The notes: generated by a model not told the origin, from the letters alone. A DNA stretch of 64,000 nt from Porticoccaceae bacterium (GCA_029248755.1 JAQWIR010000031.1:1-64000), one strand, 5' to 3'. Shown: positions 1 through 10,034, numbered from the stretch's first letter. Made by a program: numbers and translations.

Positions 1-89
1 AGAGGTTTCGCACTAATTTTTTGATACTTCGTAATTGGCTTAGGTTCAAACAATATTACTGCCAGTATTTCTTTTAGAATTTCTAACAT
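1..89 (-). CDS. Partial ORF running off left edge (MLEILKEILAVILFEPKPITKYQKISAKP...)
   Basis: ATG at 89-87 overlaps the stop of the upstream 65-aa ORF (TAATG); open to the window edge. Confidence 0.4.
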   Translation of the reverse strand, partial: MLEILKEILAVILFEPKPITKYQKISAKP

Positions 90-286
90 TACGTTGCTAG
101 TCCAAGAAGAAAAAATACGGTTGAGAAATAAAGATCAGATACCAAATCAGGGGCATCTGGAAACCAATCAAGCAACGTGGGAACGGCTACCATACAAACA
201 AACACTACAGATAGGCATAACTCTAATGTTACTTCATTGAAACTGCCATTTTTACTATCCTTTTTCACAGTTATTGGTTGCCACAT
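89..286 (-). CDS. Small hypothetical membrane protein (65 aa, about two hydrophobic segments)
   Basis: ORF track; hydrophobic segments LCLSVVFVCMVAVPTLL and LYFSTVFFLLGLA. Confidence 0.5.
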   Translation of the reverse strand: MWQPITVKKDSKNGSFNEVTLELCLSVVFVCMVAVPTLLDWFPDAPDLVSDLYFSTVFFLLGLAT

Positions 287-376
287 AATCAGTAGAGGGT
301 AACTGCAACTTTCTTAAAAGAAATACCCTCAATACCGCTTTAATTAATAATCCCATTCATACTCTAGATTAAATTA

Positions 377-679
377 TTACCATGAATAATTGGGGATTGG
401 AGGCTGAAACGGAATGTGTATATAATTGTGTATATAAGGCACGGGAGGGGTAAAGCTGCCGACGTTCATAGACACCCATGGCATCATTGCTCTACCCTCA
501 ACTGCCTGCATTTCCTGATTAGAAAGTAAATCAATTTTAGCAGAATCTTGTGTGCTTATAGTTAACTCCTCGAAGGCAAAAGCCATATCCTCGTTGTTTA
601 AATTTTCGGCAATCGCATGTTGTGCGGAAAAACCTGCCAAAATCATTGTCATTAATAAAGTTTTAAGTTTAGTACTCAT
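377..679 (-). CDS. Secreted small protein with double-glycine-like motif and Pro/aromatic-rich tail
   Basis: Sec-type signal (MSTKLKTLLMTMILAGFSAQHAIA), then LLSNQEMQAVEGR, then PWVSMNVGSFTPPVPYIHNYIHIPFQPPIPNYSW. Confidence 0.65.
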   Translation of the reverse strand: MSTKLKTLLMTMILAGFSAQHAIAENLNNEDMAFAFEELTISTQDSAKIDLLSNQEMQAVEGRAMMPWVSMNVGSFTPPVPYIHNYIHIPFQPPIPNYSW

Positions 680-737
680 AACATAATCCTTATGTTGTTT
701 GATTGATAAAAAAAGTTTTTGAAGTATCTTTATTAAT

Positions 738-751
738 TTATGACGTCATAA
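738..751. promoter_or_regulatory. 14-bp perfect palindrome TTATGACGTCATAA between two ORFs
   Basis: Read directly; lies in the 679-775 intergenic gap. Confidence 0.4.
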
Positions 752-774
752 TTTCACCTCCCTGCAATTGTTAA

Positions 775-1713
775 TTAATCCTTTAATTTATAGAGCCAAC
801 CCATATTTGCCTGTGCTCCACTATTCCCACTAATATCATTACTAATAGTTAGATTGATCGTTAGCTTTTCGCTACTGGCGTAACCCAAACCAAATTCCAA
901 ATCGGTTTTTGATGTGCGAATACCTACCCCTTTGTGATCAATTCTGTCTTTACTACGAAATTTAAATTGCATGCCACCCGTTAGGGTAACTTCGTTATTA
1001 ACGGCAAAACTAACTTTGGGGTTAATAAATAGAAGGTCACCTGGATCGAGATCTTTCTCATTGGCTTTTCTTCGCCAGCTATGGCGGTAGCCTGTAGTGA
1101 GCGATAAGACCACTGGGTCTATAGACCTGTAGGTAGTAAAACCAATTTGTCCTGTTTTAAGATGCACGTATTCGGAACCATCGACAGCGGTATTTTCGGC
1201 GAGCGCTAGTTCGGCAAAACCTAAAAGTGCTGGACTATCGGTGTCCTCAGAAAACTGATGATTTACGCCAATCATAAACTGACTAAGCTGCTCTGATTCA
1301 AAGCTATTCGAACCATTGCCGACATGAAGGCGAGTATCATTAGCGGTTGCAGTTAAGCGGCTATAGAGTTCAGTTTTTTTGCTTAGACCATATCGACCAC
1401 CCAAGGTAAGAGTGAATATGTCACTATTTTGCCGTTGTTCGCCAACAACTACAGGAAGCCGCACAAAATTATTGTTGCCAGTATCTATATCATCAAAATA
1501 TACACTGACTTTGTTTCTATCTGCGTTGGCATAGCCAATATTAAAGCTCAGTCGGAATTGATTCTTTTTGGTCAGTAAATCTTCAACAGTTAGTGGTAAA
1601 TCAGCGAAAGATTTAGCTGCAAAAAACTGTATTAGCAAAATTAGAGTCAAGAACCTTTTAGAACTGCTCTGTTCAGATTTACTCTTATCTTTGTGTCTTA
1701 ACATAACAATCAT
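775..1713 (-). CDS. Outer-membrane beta-barrel (transporter-like) protein
   Basis: 312 aa; signal-like N-terminus, alternating amphipathic strands, conserved-looking start LPLTVEDLLTKKNQFRLSFNIGYANADRN. Confidence 0.6.
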   Translation of the reverse strand: MIVMLRHKDKSKSEQSSSKRFLTLILLIQFFAAKSFADLPLTVEDLLTKKNQFRLSFNIGYANADRNKVSVYFDDIDTGNNNFVRLPVVVGEQRQNSDIFTLTLGGRYGLSKKTELYSRLTATANDTRLHVGNGSNSFESEQLSQFMIGVNHQFSEDTDSPALLGFAELALAENTAVDGSEYVHLKTGQIGFTTYRSIDPVVLSLTTGYRHSWRRKANEKDLDPGDLLFINPKVSFAVNNEVTLTGGMQFKFRSKDRIDHKGVGIRTSKTDLEFGLGYASSEKLTINLTISNDISGNSGAQANMGWLYKLKD

Positions 1714-1968
1714 CCATGTTCTTTAGCATCTGAATTTTTAGACACGACAAACCATATATAAGGTCTAAAACCAATTTAAGGGTTCAATTTATTTGAAGGG
1801 CTGTAATACCGTGACTTCGCAACTGGGTTTAACCAATTTGACCTCGACAGATTCCCACACGACTTAAATAATGTGGTTCAAAAATTTGTTAGGCATTTGA
1901 GTCGTTAAAGCCTAATACTTCTAACATTAGTACAAAAGATAAGAGCCGTTTGAAAAAAAATTCATTTG

Positions 1969-1984
1969 TGTGAACTGCTTCACA
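1969..1984. promoter_or_regulatory. Candidate CRP-family site TGTGA-N6-TCACA
   Basis: TGTGAACTGCTTCACA, perfect half-sites, AT-rich flanks; about 255 bp upstream of the barrel ORF. Confidence 0.55.
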
Positions 1985-2119
1985 TAAATAAATTTGATGG
2001 GATTGATTGGGAGGGTAGTCAACTGCGATGGCATAGGGATTGGTGCTTATCAGTCAATAGGCTGAACGCAGCCCTTCGAACTGGCGAGGGTTCTCACCCC
2101 TCCAGTTTCTTTTAGGCAA

Positions 2120-2147
2120 CAAAAAGCCCCCTAAAAAGGAGGCTATT
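2120..2147 (-). terminator. [14 protein letters not shown] terminator of tRNA-Ser
   Basis: On - strand AGCCTCCTTTTTAGGGGGCTTTTTG. Confidence 0.75.
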
Positions 2148-2238
2148 TGGCGGTGAAGGAGGGATTCGAACCCTCGATACGCTCTTAACGTATACTCCCT
2201 TAGCAGGGGAGCGCCTTCAGCCACTCGGCCACTTCACC
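2148..2238 (-). tRNA. tRNA-Ser (anticodon GCT)
   Basis: RC: GGTGAAGTGGCCGAGTGGCTGAAGGCGCTCCCCTGCTAAGGGAGTATACG...GGTTCGAATCCCTCCTTCACCGCCA; long variable arm, encoded CCA. Confidence 0.95.
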
Positions 2239-2361
2239 ATAAACTGTTACTCTGGTATTTTTATCTTTATCGATAAACGCTCCCAGGTCGCGCGTTGCTG
2301 CGAAGCTTTCGCTTCTTGTCTCTTCGAGATCGCCCTTTGGGCGCCCAAAATTGAAATCTTG

Positions 2362-2384
2362 TCAGCCACTCGGCACTTTCAGGA
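2362..2384 (-). repeat. Partial copy of the tRNA-Ser 5' end
   Basis: RC ctgaaaGTGCCGAGTGGCTGAC versus tRNA GTGAAGTGGCCGAGTGGCTGAA. Confidence 0.6.
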
Positions 2385-2589
2385 TAAAAGTCTATCCTAA
2401 CTGGATATAAGCATCCAGATTACATTTCGATATTTGGTTCTTTTTTGGGTAGCTAATTATATTCTTAAATACAAAAAAAGATAACTTACGCAATCTTAAA
2501 TAGTTTTCATTGTTTGAATATAAAGCTGGACCTGAAGACCGACCGATTTATGCGGCGGCATGATATCACATCGACAGAAAAATCAAAGT

Positions 2590-2787
2590 TTATTCATCGT
2601 CAGATGTTGATTTATCGGAATCATTTTCGTTTTGAATACGCTGGTATATTTCTTCTCTGTGTACTGCAACTTCTTTGGGTGCGTTTACCCCGATCCTTAC
2701 TTGGTTGCCTCTTACACCGAGAACTGTGACGTTTACATCATCTCCAATAACGAGAGTCTCTCCTACTCTTCTTGTAAGAATTAACAT
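2590..2787 (-). CDS. csrA: Carbon storage regulator CsrA
   Basis: [51 protein letters not shown]. Confidence 0.97.
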   Translation of the reverse strand: MLILTRRVGETLVIGDDVNVTVLGVRGNQVRIGVNAPKEVAVHREEIYQRIQNENDSDKSTSDDE

Positions 2788-2939
2788 ACTTTACTCCTTA
2801 AAATCCCTTAAAAACATTATCATTGGTATAAACTTTTATGCAAGACTGGTAATTACAGTCATGCTCTTTATTGTAGCACCTAAATTCTGTACGACACTAA
2901 CAGTTTTTTGTATCAATTATATTTGAAAAAAAACTTCAT

Positions 2940-4163
2940 CTATGAGTCTGCATCAAGCCCGAAACCTGTATGTAACGTGCGCACTGCCAATTCTAAATAA
3001 CGCTCTTCTACAACGACTGCAATCTTAATTTCAGAGGTAGTGATCAGTTGAATATTGATGTTTTCTGCGGCTAAAATTTCGAACATTTTTGCGGCTACAC
3101 CTGCATGAGATCTCATGCCGACACCTACGATAGAAACTTTTGCAATTGCATCATCTGTTTCTACTTCTTGCGCACCCAAATCTTTGGCGATTTGATTGAG
3201 TAAGTTATGTGCAGCTGGTAGGTCATTGCGATGAACAGTAAAGGTTATTGTGGCAGAGTTATCTTTGGCGACATTTTGTACGATGACATCAATTTCTATA
3301 TTTGCGTCACTGATAGGGCCCAGTACTTTGTAGGCCACTCCCGGTTGATCGGGAATGCCGCGAATGGTAAGTTTTGCTTCATCGCGATTGAATGCTATAC
3401 CTGATACTACTGCTTTTTCCATTAGATCATCTTCCTCTAAAGAAATTAATGTGCCTGGGCCCTCTTCAAAACTGGATTTTACGCGAAGTGGTACCTTGTA
3501 TTTACCCGCAAATTCTACTGAGCGAATTTGTAATACCTTTGAACCTTGACTGGCCATTTCTAGCATTTCTTCAAAGGTGATTTTTTCTAGTCGCTGAGCT
3601 TCACTAACAACCCTTGGATCGGTTGTGTAGACCCCATCAACATCAGTGTAGATCTGGCATTCATCTGCCTGTAATGCGGCCGCTAGTGCTACTGCTGTAG
3701 TATCTGAACCGCCACGCCCCAATGTAGTGATATTGCCGCTTTCATCGGAACCTTGAAACCCTGCAACTACAACTACCCGACCTGCATTTAGATCATCCTG
3801 CATTTTGTGGCCATCTATTTCTTTGATTCTGGCTTTTCCATGGGAGTTATCTGTCAGTATACGAACCTGACTTCCTGTATAGGATTTAGCTTCAATGCCA
3901 ATTTTATGCAGCGCCATACACAAAAGAGCGATAGTGACTTGCTCCCCGGTACTCACTAGAACATCCATTTCTCTTGCCGCTGGTTGTTCTTCAATTTCTT
4001 TCGCTAGTCCAATCAGTCTGTTTGTTTCTCCGCTCATTGCAGAGACAGCAACTACTATCTGATCACCTTGCTTATGGGATTTTGCTACCCGCGCAGCAAC
4101 CGCACGGATTCTTTCGATCGAACCCACTGAGGTGCCGCCATATTTTTGAACTATTAAACTCAT
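2940..4163 (-). CDS. lysC: Aspartate kinase
   Basis: 407 aa; VQKYGGTSVGSIERI and C-terminal ACT repeats. Confidence 0.96.
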   Translation of the reverse strand: MSLIVQKYGGTSVGSIERIRAVAARVAKSHKQGDQIVVAVSAMSGETNRLIGLAKEIEEQPAAREMDVLVSTGEQVTIALLCMALHKIGIEAKSYTGSQVRILTDNSHGKARIKEIDGHKMQDDLNAGRVVVVAGFQGSDESGNITTLGRGGSDTTAVALAAALQADECQIYTDVDGVYTTDPRVVSEAQRLEKITFEEMLEMASQGSKVLQIRSVEFAGKYKVPLRVKSSFEEGPGTLISLEEDDLMEKAVVSGIAFNRDEAKLTIRGIPDQPGVAYKVLGPISDANIEIDVIVQNVAKDNSATITFTVHRNDLPAAHNLLNQIAKDLGAQEVETDDAIAKVSIVGVGMRSHAGVAAKMFEILAAENINIQLITTSEIKIAVVVEERYLELAVRTLHTGFGLDADS

Positions 4164-4234
4164 ACTTGTCGCGCTATATTTTAAGGGCGCAAATTAAACA
4201 GCAATTTGCTTGTAAAGTTAAGATTTTTTTTAAT

Positions 4235-6832
4235 CTAGGCTAAATTTGCCTCGACCCAAGCCGCTACTGACTCAAGTGCCTGTGGTAAATTTTTGAGATC
4301 AGAGGCTGCGCCCATTGCCATATCGGGCCTTCCACCACCTTTACCATCAAGTTGTGATGAAATATGTTTCATTAAATCACCGGCCTTAAGATCAGAGGTA
4401 AGATTATTGGTTACCCCCGCAACCAGCGATGCCTTATCACCCTCTTTGGCAACCAAGAAAAATACGCCTTTTTCAATTTTTGAGCGCACTTGGTCGGCCA
4501 CTGATTTAAGGCTTTTTGCATCCGCTCCATCGACAATGGTCGATAATACTGTAATGCCATTTATCTGCTGTGCTGATGACATTATGTCTGTACCGGATGA
4601 ATTAGCTAATTTTTGCTTAAGCTGATCAATTTCTTTTTGCATTTGACGATTATCTTCCATCATCTGACGCACTTTTTCAGTGATCTTGGCTTTAGCTACT
4701 TTGGCAATTTCTGCCACCTTTTCAACGGTATCCTGCGTTTGCTCACAAAAGGCTAATGCGGCCTGACCTGTGACTGCCTCTATACGACGCACGCCTGATG
4801 CAACACTACTTTCTGAGGTTATTTTAATCAGACCTATATCGCCTGTACGCTTAACATGGATTCCTCCACAAAGCTCTACGGAGAAATCACCACCCATAGA
4901 TAAAACTCTGACTTCATCACTGTATTTTTCGCCAAATAATGCCATTGCACCCTGCTCCTTTGCTTGATCCATGGACATCAATTGAGTGCTTACTTCTGTG
5001 TTGCGTAAAATTTCACGATTAACCATTTGCTCTACTTGTCTTAATTGTTGAGCTGTTACTGCTTGATGATGAGAGAAGTCAAAACGTAATTTTTCGCTAT
5101 CGACCAATGAGCCTTTTTGCATTACGTGCTCACCCAATATTTGACGCAATGCTTCATGGGCTAGATGCGTTGCAGAATGGTTAAGTGTAATTGACTGCCT
5201 TAAATTTTTATCAACCTGAGTACTTACTTTTTCACCAGCACTGATCGTACCTGATAGCACTCGACCTATATGCAAGCTGTGCTCAGCAGATTTTTTACAA
5301 TCAAGTATTTCAATTTTCGCTTTACTGGTTGTTAGATAGCCTGAATCACCTACCTGACCGCCAGATTCTGCATAAAAAGATGTCTTATCTAATACTATAG
5401 CTACATCCATGCCCTCTGAAGCTGATTCAATTTGCTTACCCTCTGTGTAAAGACCAACTATGGTTCCGTTTTCTTTGAGGGTTGTGTAACCGCTAAAATC
5501 TGTACTGCCATCTAGACGGATACTGTCGGTGTAGTCTATATCAAACTGACTGGCTGAACGTGCTCTGGCACGTTGCTGATCCATACAACTCTCGTAGCTT
5601 TTTAAATCTAAGCTATAACCTCTTTCACGAGCAATATCATTGGTTAAATCTGTCGGGAATCCATAGGTATCATAAAGTGTAAATATTAGCTCACCCGGTA
5701 GAACATCACCTTTAAGGTCTTTTAGTGCTAAATCGAGAACACCCATGCCTTTATCTAGAGTTCTTGCGAACTGCTGTTCTTCTGCCTTGATCGCCTTTGC
5801 AATTAAATCAGCTTTTTCTATAAGTTCAGGATAGGCATCACCCATAACTTCCCCTAAGGGAGCAACTAAATTATGGAAAAATACACCTTTAGCCCCTAGC
5901 TTGTGGCCATGGCGCAAGGCGCGGCGAATAATTCGACGTAAGACATAGCCTCGTCCTTCATTGGATGGCTGAATGCCATCGGCGATCAGGAAGGCACAGG
6001 AGCGAATATGATCAGCTAAAACCTTTAATGATGCATTGTCAGGATCTTTGCACTGGGTAATCTTAATGGCAGCAGTAATTAAATGTTTAAATAGATCGAT
6101 GTCATAGTTGTTGTGAACACCTTGCATCACGGCTGCAACACGCTCTAGACCCATTCCAGTATCAATTGAGGGCTTGGGCAAGGCTGTCATCTCACCTGAG
6201 CTGTCTCGCTCGTACTGCATAAACACCAGATTCCAAATTTCAATGTAGCGATCGAGATCATCATTTTCGCTACCCGGGGGACCCCCAGGTATATGCTCAC
6301 CATGGTCCCAAAAAATTTCGGTGCTTGGACCACAGGGCCCTGTATCACCCATTTGCCAAAAGTTATCTTCATCAAGTCTGGATAAACGGGCAGGATCAAC
6401 GCCAATTTCATTAACCCAAATATCGGCTGCCTCATCGTCACTAATATGAACAGTAACCCATAGACGTTCTTTGGGGAGGTTTAATTCTTCGGTTAAGAAC
6501 TCCCATGCAAATCTGATAGCATCTTGTTTAAAGTAGTCACCAAAACTAAAATTGCCCAGCATTTCAAAAAAAGTGTGATGCCGAGCGGTGTATCCTACAT
6601 TTTCTAAATCATTATGCTTGCCGCCTGCTCTGACACAGCGCTGTGATGACGTTGCTCGACAATAGTCACGCTTTTCTGCCCCTAAAAATACGTCTTTAAA
6701 TTGCACCATACCGGCATTGGTAAAAAGCAGCGTTGGATCATTACCTGGCACCAGACTACTACTCGGCACTTTACTATGTTGCTTGGAAGCAAAGTAGTTA
6801 AGGAATGCATCTCTAATTTCAGCACTTTTCAT
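4235..6832 (-). CDS. alaS: Alanyl-tRNA synthetase
   Basis: 865 aa; SSLVPGNDPTLLFTNAGMVQFKDVFLG; C-terminal GGGRPDMAMG. Confidence 0.98.
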   Translation of the reverse strand: MKSAEIRDAFLNYFASKQHSKVPSSSLVPGNDPTLLFTNAGMVQFKDVFLGAEKRDYCRATSSQRCVRAGGKHNDLENVGYTARHHTFFEMLGNFSFGDYFKQDAIRFAWEFLTEELNLPKERLWVTVHISDDEAADIWVNEIGVDPARLSRLDEDNFWQMGDTGPCGPSTEIFWDHGEHIPGGPPGSENDDLDRYIEIWNLVFMQYERDSSGEMTALPKPSIDTGMGLERVAAVMQGVHNNYDIDLFKHLITAAIKITQCKDPDNASLKVLADHIRSCAFLIADGIQPSNEGRGYVLRRIIRRALRHGHKLGAKGVFFHNLVAPLGEVMGDAYPELIEKADLIAKAIKAEEQQFARTLDKGMGVLDLALKDLKGDVLPGELIFTLYDTYGFPTDLTNDIARERGYSLDLKSYESCMDQQRARARSASQFDIDYTDSIRLDGSTDFSGYTTLKENGTIVGLYTEGKQIESASEGMDVAIVLDKTSFYAESGGQVGDSGYLTTSKAKIEILDCKKSAEHSLHIGRVLSGTISAGEKVSTQVDKNLRQSITLNHSATHLAHEALRQILGEHVMQKGSLVDSEKLRFDFSHHQAVTAQQLRQVEQMVNREILRNTEVSTQLMSMDQAKEQGAMALFGEKYSDEVRVLSMGGDFSVELCGGIHVKRTGDIGLIKITSESSVASGVRRIEAVTGQAALAFCEQTQDTVEKVAEIAKVAKAKITEKVRQMMEDNRQMQKEIDQLKQKLANSSGTDIMSSAQQINGITVLSTIVDGADAKSLKSVADQVRSKIEKGVFFLVAKEGDKASLVAGVTNNLTSDLKAGDLMKHISSQLDGKGGGRPDMAMGAASDLKNLPQALESVAAWVEANLA

Positions 6833-6865
6833 AATTATTTCCGATGTCTTGAACCAGTATTTATT

Positions 6866-7222
6866 TTACAAATTGTCTTCTGAAAACGTTGCTTTAGAAC
6901 CTTTATTTGCCAATATATGAAGGTGGAGGTGAAAGACAGTTTGGCCTGCACCTTCTCCATTATTAACTACCAATCTAAATGCTTCACTCACCCCGGCCAT
7001 TCTCGCCACTTCTCCAGCTACCCACATAAGGTGACCCATAAGCGCGCGATCACTGTGTTTTGCATCTGCCAACTTTACAATTGGAAGTCGGGGTATTACT
7101 AACATATGGACTGGGGCCTGTGGCGATATATCGTTGATCACAATACATTGATCATCTTCATACAAAATATCTGCAGGTAAATCCCTGTTGATTATTCGTG
7201 TAAAGAGACTTTCTTCACTCAT
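6866..7222 (-). CDS. HIT family protein (HinT-like)
   Basis: 118 aa; histidine triad QTVFHLHLHIL. Confidence 0.93.
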   Translation of the reverse strand: MSEESLFTRIINRDLPADILYEDDQCIVINDISPQAPVHMLVIPRLPIVKLADAKHSDRALMGHLMWVAGEVARMAGVSEAFRLVVNNGEGAGQTVFHLHLHILANKGSKATFSEDNL

Positions 7223-7270
7223 ATTGCTTTCCCGTTAAGTAATAGTTTTACAGCGACTTATAGAGTCTAT

Positions 7271-7465
7271 TTAATTGTTATTAGATCTAAGCTTTTCGTC
7301 AGTATTTAGGACTCTAGCTTCTGTTTCTAGCATCACTGGAATTCCTTCCCGAATAGGGTAGGCAAGCCCACTGGCACGGCATACCAGCTCGTTGGCTTGT
7401 GAGTCATATTCAAGAGCCCCTTTACTGACTGGGCATACCAAGATACTGAGTAATTTCTTATCCAC
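7271..7465 (-). CDS. Trm112/YcaR family protein
   Basis: [21 protein letters not shown]...[13 protein letters not shown]. Confidence 0.92.
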   Translation of the reverse strand: MDKKLLSILVCPVSKGALEYDSQANELVCRASGLAYPIREGIPVMLETEARVLNTDEKLRSNNN

Positions 7466-7542
7466 GTTAAAATTCCATAAAAAAACGCCGTTAGTGTACG
7501 CAAATTAGCGAGAAACTACCATTCCAAGATTGTTTTAAAGTT

Positions 7543-8379
7543 TTACTTTTGTACTGGAAGAGTCTGCAACACAAGCTGTGGATCGATCCGCTGATCCAGC
7601 CAATTCATACGCCAGTCCAAATGGGGACCAGTGGCGCGGCCTGACGATCCAATTTTGGCGATAACCATACCTGGGGTTACTTGCTGTCCTTGTGTTACAA
7701 GTATCTGGCTTAGATGCAAAAAAGTAGAACTTAAACCATGACCATGATCGAGTATTAAGGTACCACCAGAGTAAAACATGTCATTATGAACCAATGTAAT
7801 AATCCCACCGGCCGGGGCTATGACAGGCGTTCCTGTGGGGGCGGCGTAATCAATACCATAGTGCGGACTTTTGGGGACGCCATTATAAAATCTCTGGCTG
7901 CCATATACGCCCGTTATAGGTCCGCTTGAAGGTTCAATAAAACCAGCTGTAAAGTCATCCTGATTACTGACAAGTTGCCTAGCCTGTCTAACTGATGCTG
8001 CATCTTGTTGTATACGATTTAAATGTTCTTTTGAGGGGTTGACGGTTTTCTGTGGGACACCTTCAATTTTTTGAATGGCATAATCTCTAGCAGCTATATT
8101 TAGCAGTATATTTCTTTCACCCAATTTATCATGAACCGTAATTTCAACCTCAGACGGCTCATTTCGACCAAAGCCTAAAAGAAATTGATTTTTATTGTTT
8201 ATTTTTAGAGATTTACCTTTGTAGCTTACTGTTTCACCCTCAGCTAGCTGGCCAAGGACTAAACCGCCCTGTTCAAATGTACCTACAAATTTGGGATCAT
8301 CAGATGCGCTTAAATTGGCACTCAAAATAAGACAGCTAACAATAATTAAAACAAGGCATTTAGTATGGCAAACCAACAT
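7543..8379 (-). CDS. M23 family metallopeptidase (LytM)
   Basis: HYGIDYAAPTGTPVIAPAGG...LILDHGHGLSSTFLHLS; signal peptide. Confidence 0.92.
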   Translation of the reverse strand: MLVCHTKCLVLIIVSCLILSANLSASDDPKFVGTFEQGGLVLGQLAEGETVSYKGKSLKINNKNQFLLGFGRNEPSEVEITVHDKLGERNILLNIAARDYAIQKIEGVPQKTVNPSKEHLNRIQQDAASVRQARQLVSNQDDFTAGFIEPSSGPITGVYGSQRFYNGVPKSPHYGIDYAAPTGTPVIAPAGGIITLVHNDMFYSGGTLILDHGHGLSSTFLHLSQILVTQGQQVTPGMVIAKIGSSGRATGPHLDWRMNWLDQRIDPQLVLQTLPVQK

Positions 8380-8472
8380 AATTCATATTTCCATATATAT
8401 ATTTAATGACAAGATCTGACTAAAAGGTTATCCCAAAGGATACAAAAAGGGAAAGATTATTATAGAAGAAAG

Positions 8473-8931
8473 CTAATCATTGAGGGCATGCTTGATTTGA
8501 TCAAAACTAAACCCTCTGTATTGGAGGAACCTCATTCGCTTGGCTTTTTCTTTGGGATCGACTTGATGATCATTACCGAACTTAAGCGCTGCTGTATCTC
8601 GTGCCAATTCAAACCAGTCTACATCAGCTTGCGCCAGTAATTGGTCGATAAGTGCCGTTTCTGCTCCGCGACTTTTTAGGTCTAGTCTTATTCTTGTAAA
8701 ACCCTGACCTCTTGCAATCCGTGATCTTATAAATGCTTCGATAAACCGAGAATCAGACTGCAAGTTTTCTGCGACTAGTTGATCTAATACATCTGGAATT
8801 AGTGACGAGTTATCAAATTTCTCTTTGAGCTTTGTTGCCAGCTGACTTCGAAGATACTCACGTCCTGCCAATATTCCCATTGCAGTTATGCGTATTTTAC
8901 TGGGCTTTATTTGTGGCTGCTTTTCTTCCAT
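8473..8931 (-). CDS. recX: Regulatory protein RecX
   Basis: Downstream of recA; ILAGREYLRSQLATKL and RFIEAFIRSRIARGQGFTRIRLDL; start likely MEEKQPQ rather than the track start at 8985. Confidence 0.9.
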   Translation of the reverse strand: MEEKQPQIKPSKIRITAMGILAGREYLRSQLATKLKEKFDNSSLIPDVLDQLVAENLQSDSRFIEAFIRSRIARGQGFTRIRLDLKSRGAETALIDQLLAQADVDWFELARDTAALKFGNDHQVDPKEKAKRMRFLQYRGFSFDQIKHALND

Positions 8932-9011
8932 TAAAAAACACCTGATATCAGTGTAAGTGTGGTGAGCATAATTTATGCGCACCACACTTGTCTGTGATTA
9001 TATGTCTGTGA

Positions 9012-10034
9012 TTATGCTTTTTGCGGCTTATTTTTGGCCGGTGATAAGTGTCCCAACTCTTTGTCACGAATTTGTGCTTCTATCTCAGCGGCTACTTCTG
9101 GGTTTTCGGTTAAATATACACCTACGTTTGCTTTACCCTGACCAATTTTACTTCCTTTGTAAGCATACCAAGCACCAGACTTATCAATAAGTCCGTGTTT
9201 TACACCTAAATCGACCAACTCTCCGTTACGGTTAATGCCTTTGCCGTACAGAATTTGGAATTCGGTCTGCTTAAATGGCGGCGATACTTTATTTTTTACA
9301 ACCTTGACTCGGGTTTCGTTACCTATAACTTCATCGCCCTCTTTAACCGCACCAATACGACGTATATCTAGACGAACAGAAGAGTAGAATTTAAGCGCAT
9401 TACCGCCTGTGGTTGTTTCGGGGTTGCCAAACATCACACCAATCTTCATTCTGATTTGGTTGATGAAAATAACAAGGCAATTAGCTGCTTTAATATTACC
9501 TGTTAACTTGCGCAGCGCTTGAGACATAAGTCGTGCTTGAAGGCCCACATGGTGATCGCCCATTTCACCCTCAATTTCTGCGCGAGGTGTCAACGCAGCA
9601 ACAGAGTCGACAACAAGAACATCACAGGCACCAGACCTAACCAGCATATCCGTTACTTCCAGTGCTTGCTCACCTGTATCCGGTTGTGAAACTAAAAGGT
9701 CGTCAACTTTAACGCCTAATTTTTCTGCGTAAACTGGATCTAATGCATGCTCTGCATCGACAAATGCGCAGGTACCGCCTGCTTTTTGTGCCTCTGCAAT
9801 AACCTGAAGGGTTAATGTAGTTTTACCCGATGACTCCGGGCCATAAATTTCAACCACACGACCTTTTGGGAGGCCGCCAATGCCTAGGGCTATATCTAAA
9901 CCAAGGGATCCAGTCGATATGGATGGTACTGCTTCACGTTCATCTTCACCCATACGCATAACAGTACCCTTACCAAATTGTCTTTCAATTTGACCTAAAG
10001 CTGCTTCGAGTGCCTTTTCTTTATTTGCATCCAT
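9012..10034 (-). CDS. recA: Recombinase RecA
   Basis: 340 aa; [41 protein letters not shown]. Confidence 0.99.
   Translation of the reverse strand: MDANKEKALEAALGQIERQFGKGTVMRMGEDEREAVPSISTGSLGLDIALGIGGLPKGRVVEIYGPESSGKTTLTLQVIAEAQKAGGTCAFVDAEHALDPVYAEKLGVKVDDLLVSQPDTGEQALEVTDMLVRSGACDVLVVDSVAALTPRAEIEGEMGDHHVGLQARLMSQALRKLTGNIKAANCLVIFINQIRMKIGVMFGNPETTTGGNALKFYSSVRLDIRRIGAVKEGDEVIGNETRVKVVKNKVSPPFKQTEFQILYGKGINRNGELVDLGVKHGLIDKSGAWYAYKGSKIGQGKANVGVYLTENPEVAAEIEAQIRDKELGHLSPAKNKPQKA

Noticed and set aside
2514-2926. + strand ORFs at 2514-2729 and 2675-2926
   Set aside because: Overlap csrA on the opposite strand; no recognisable features.
4293-4625. 110-aa + strand ORF inside alaS (and similar ORFs at 3355, 3392, 4770, 6701)
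   Set aside because: Antisense to strongly supported lysC/alaS coding sequence; composition typical of shadow ORFs.
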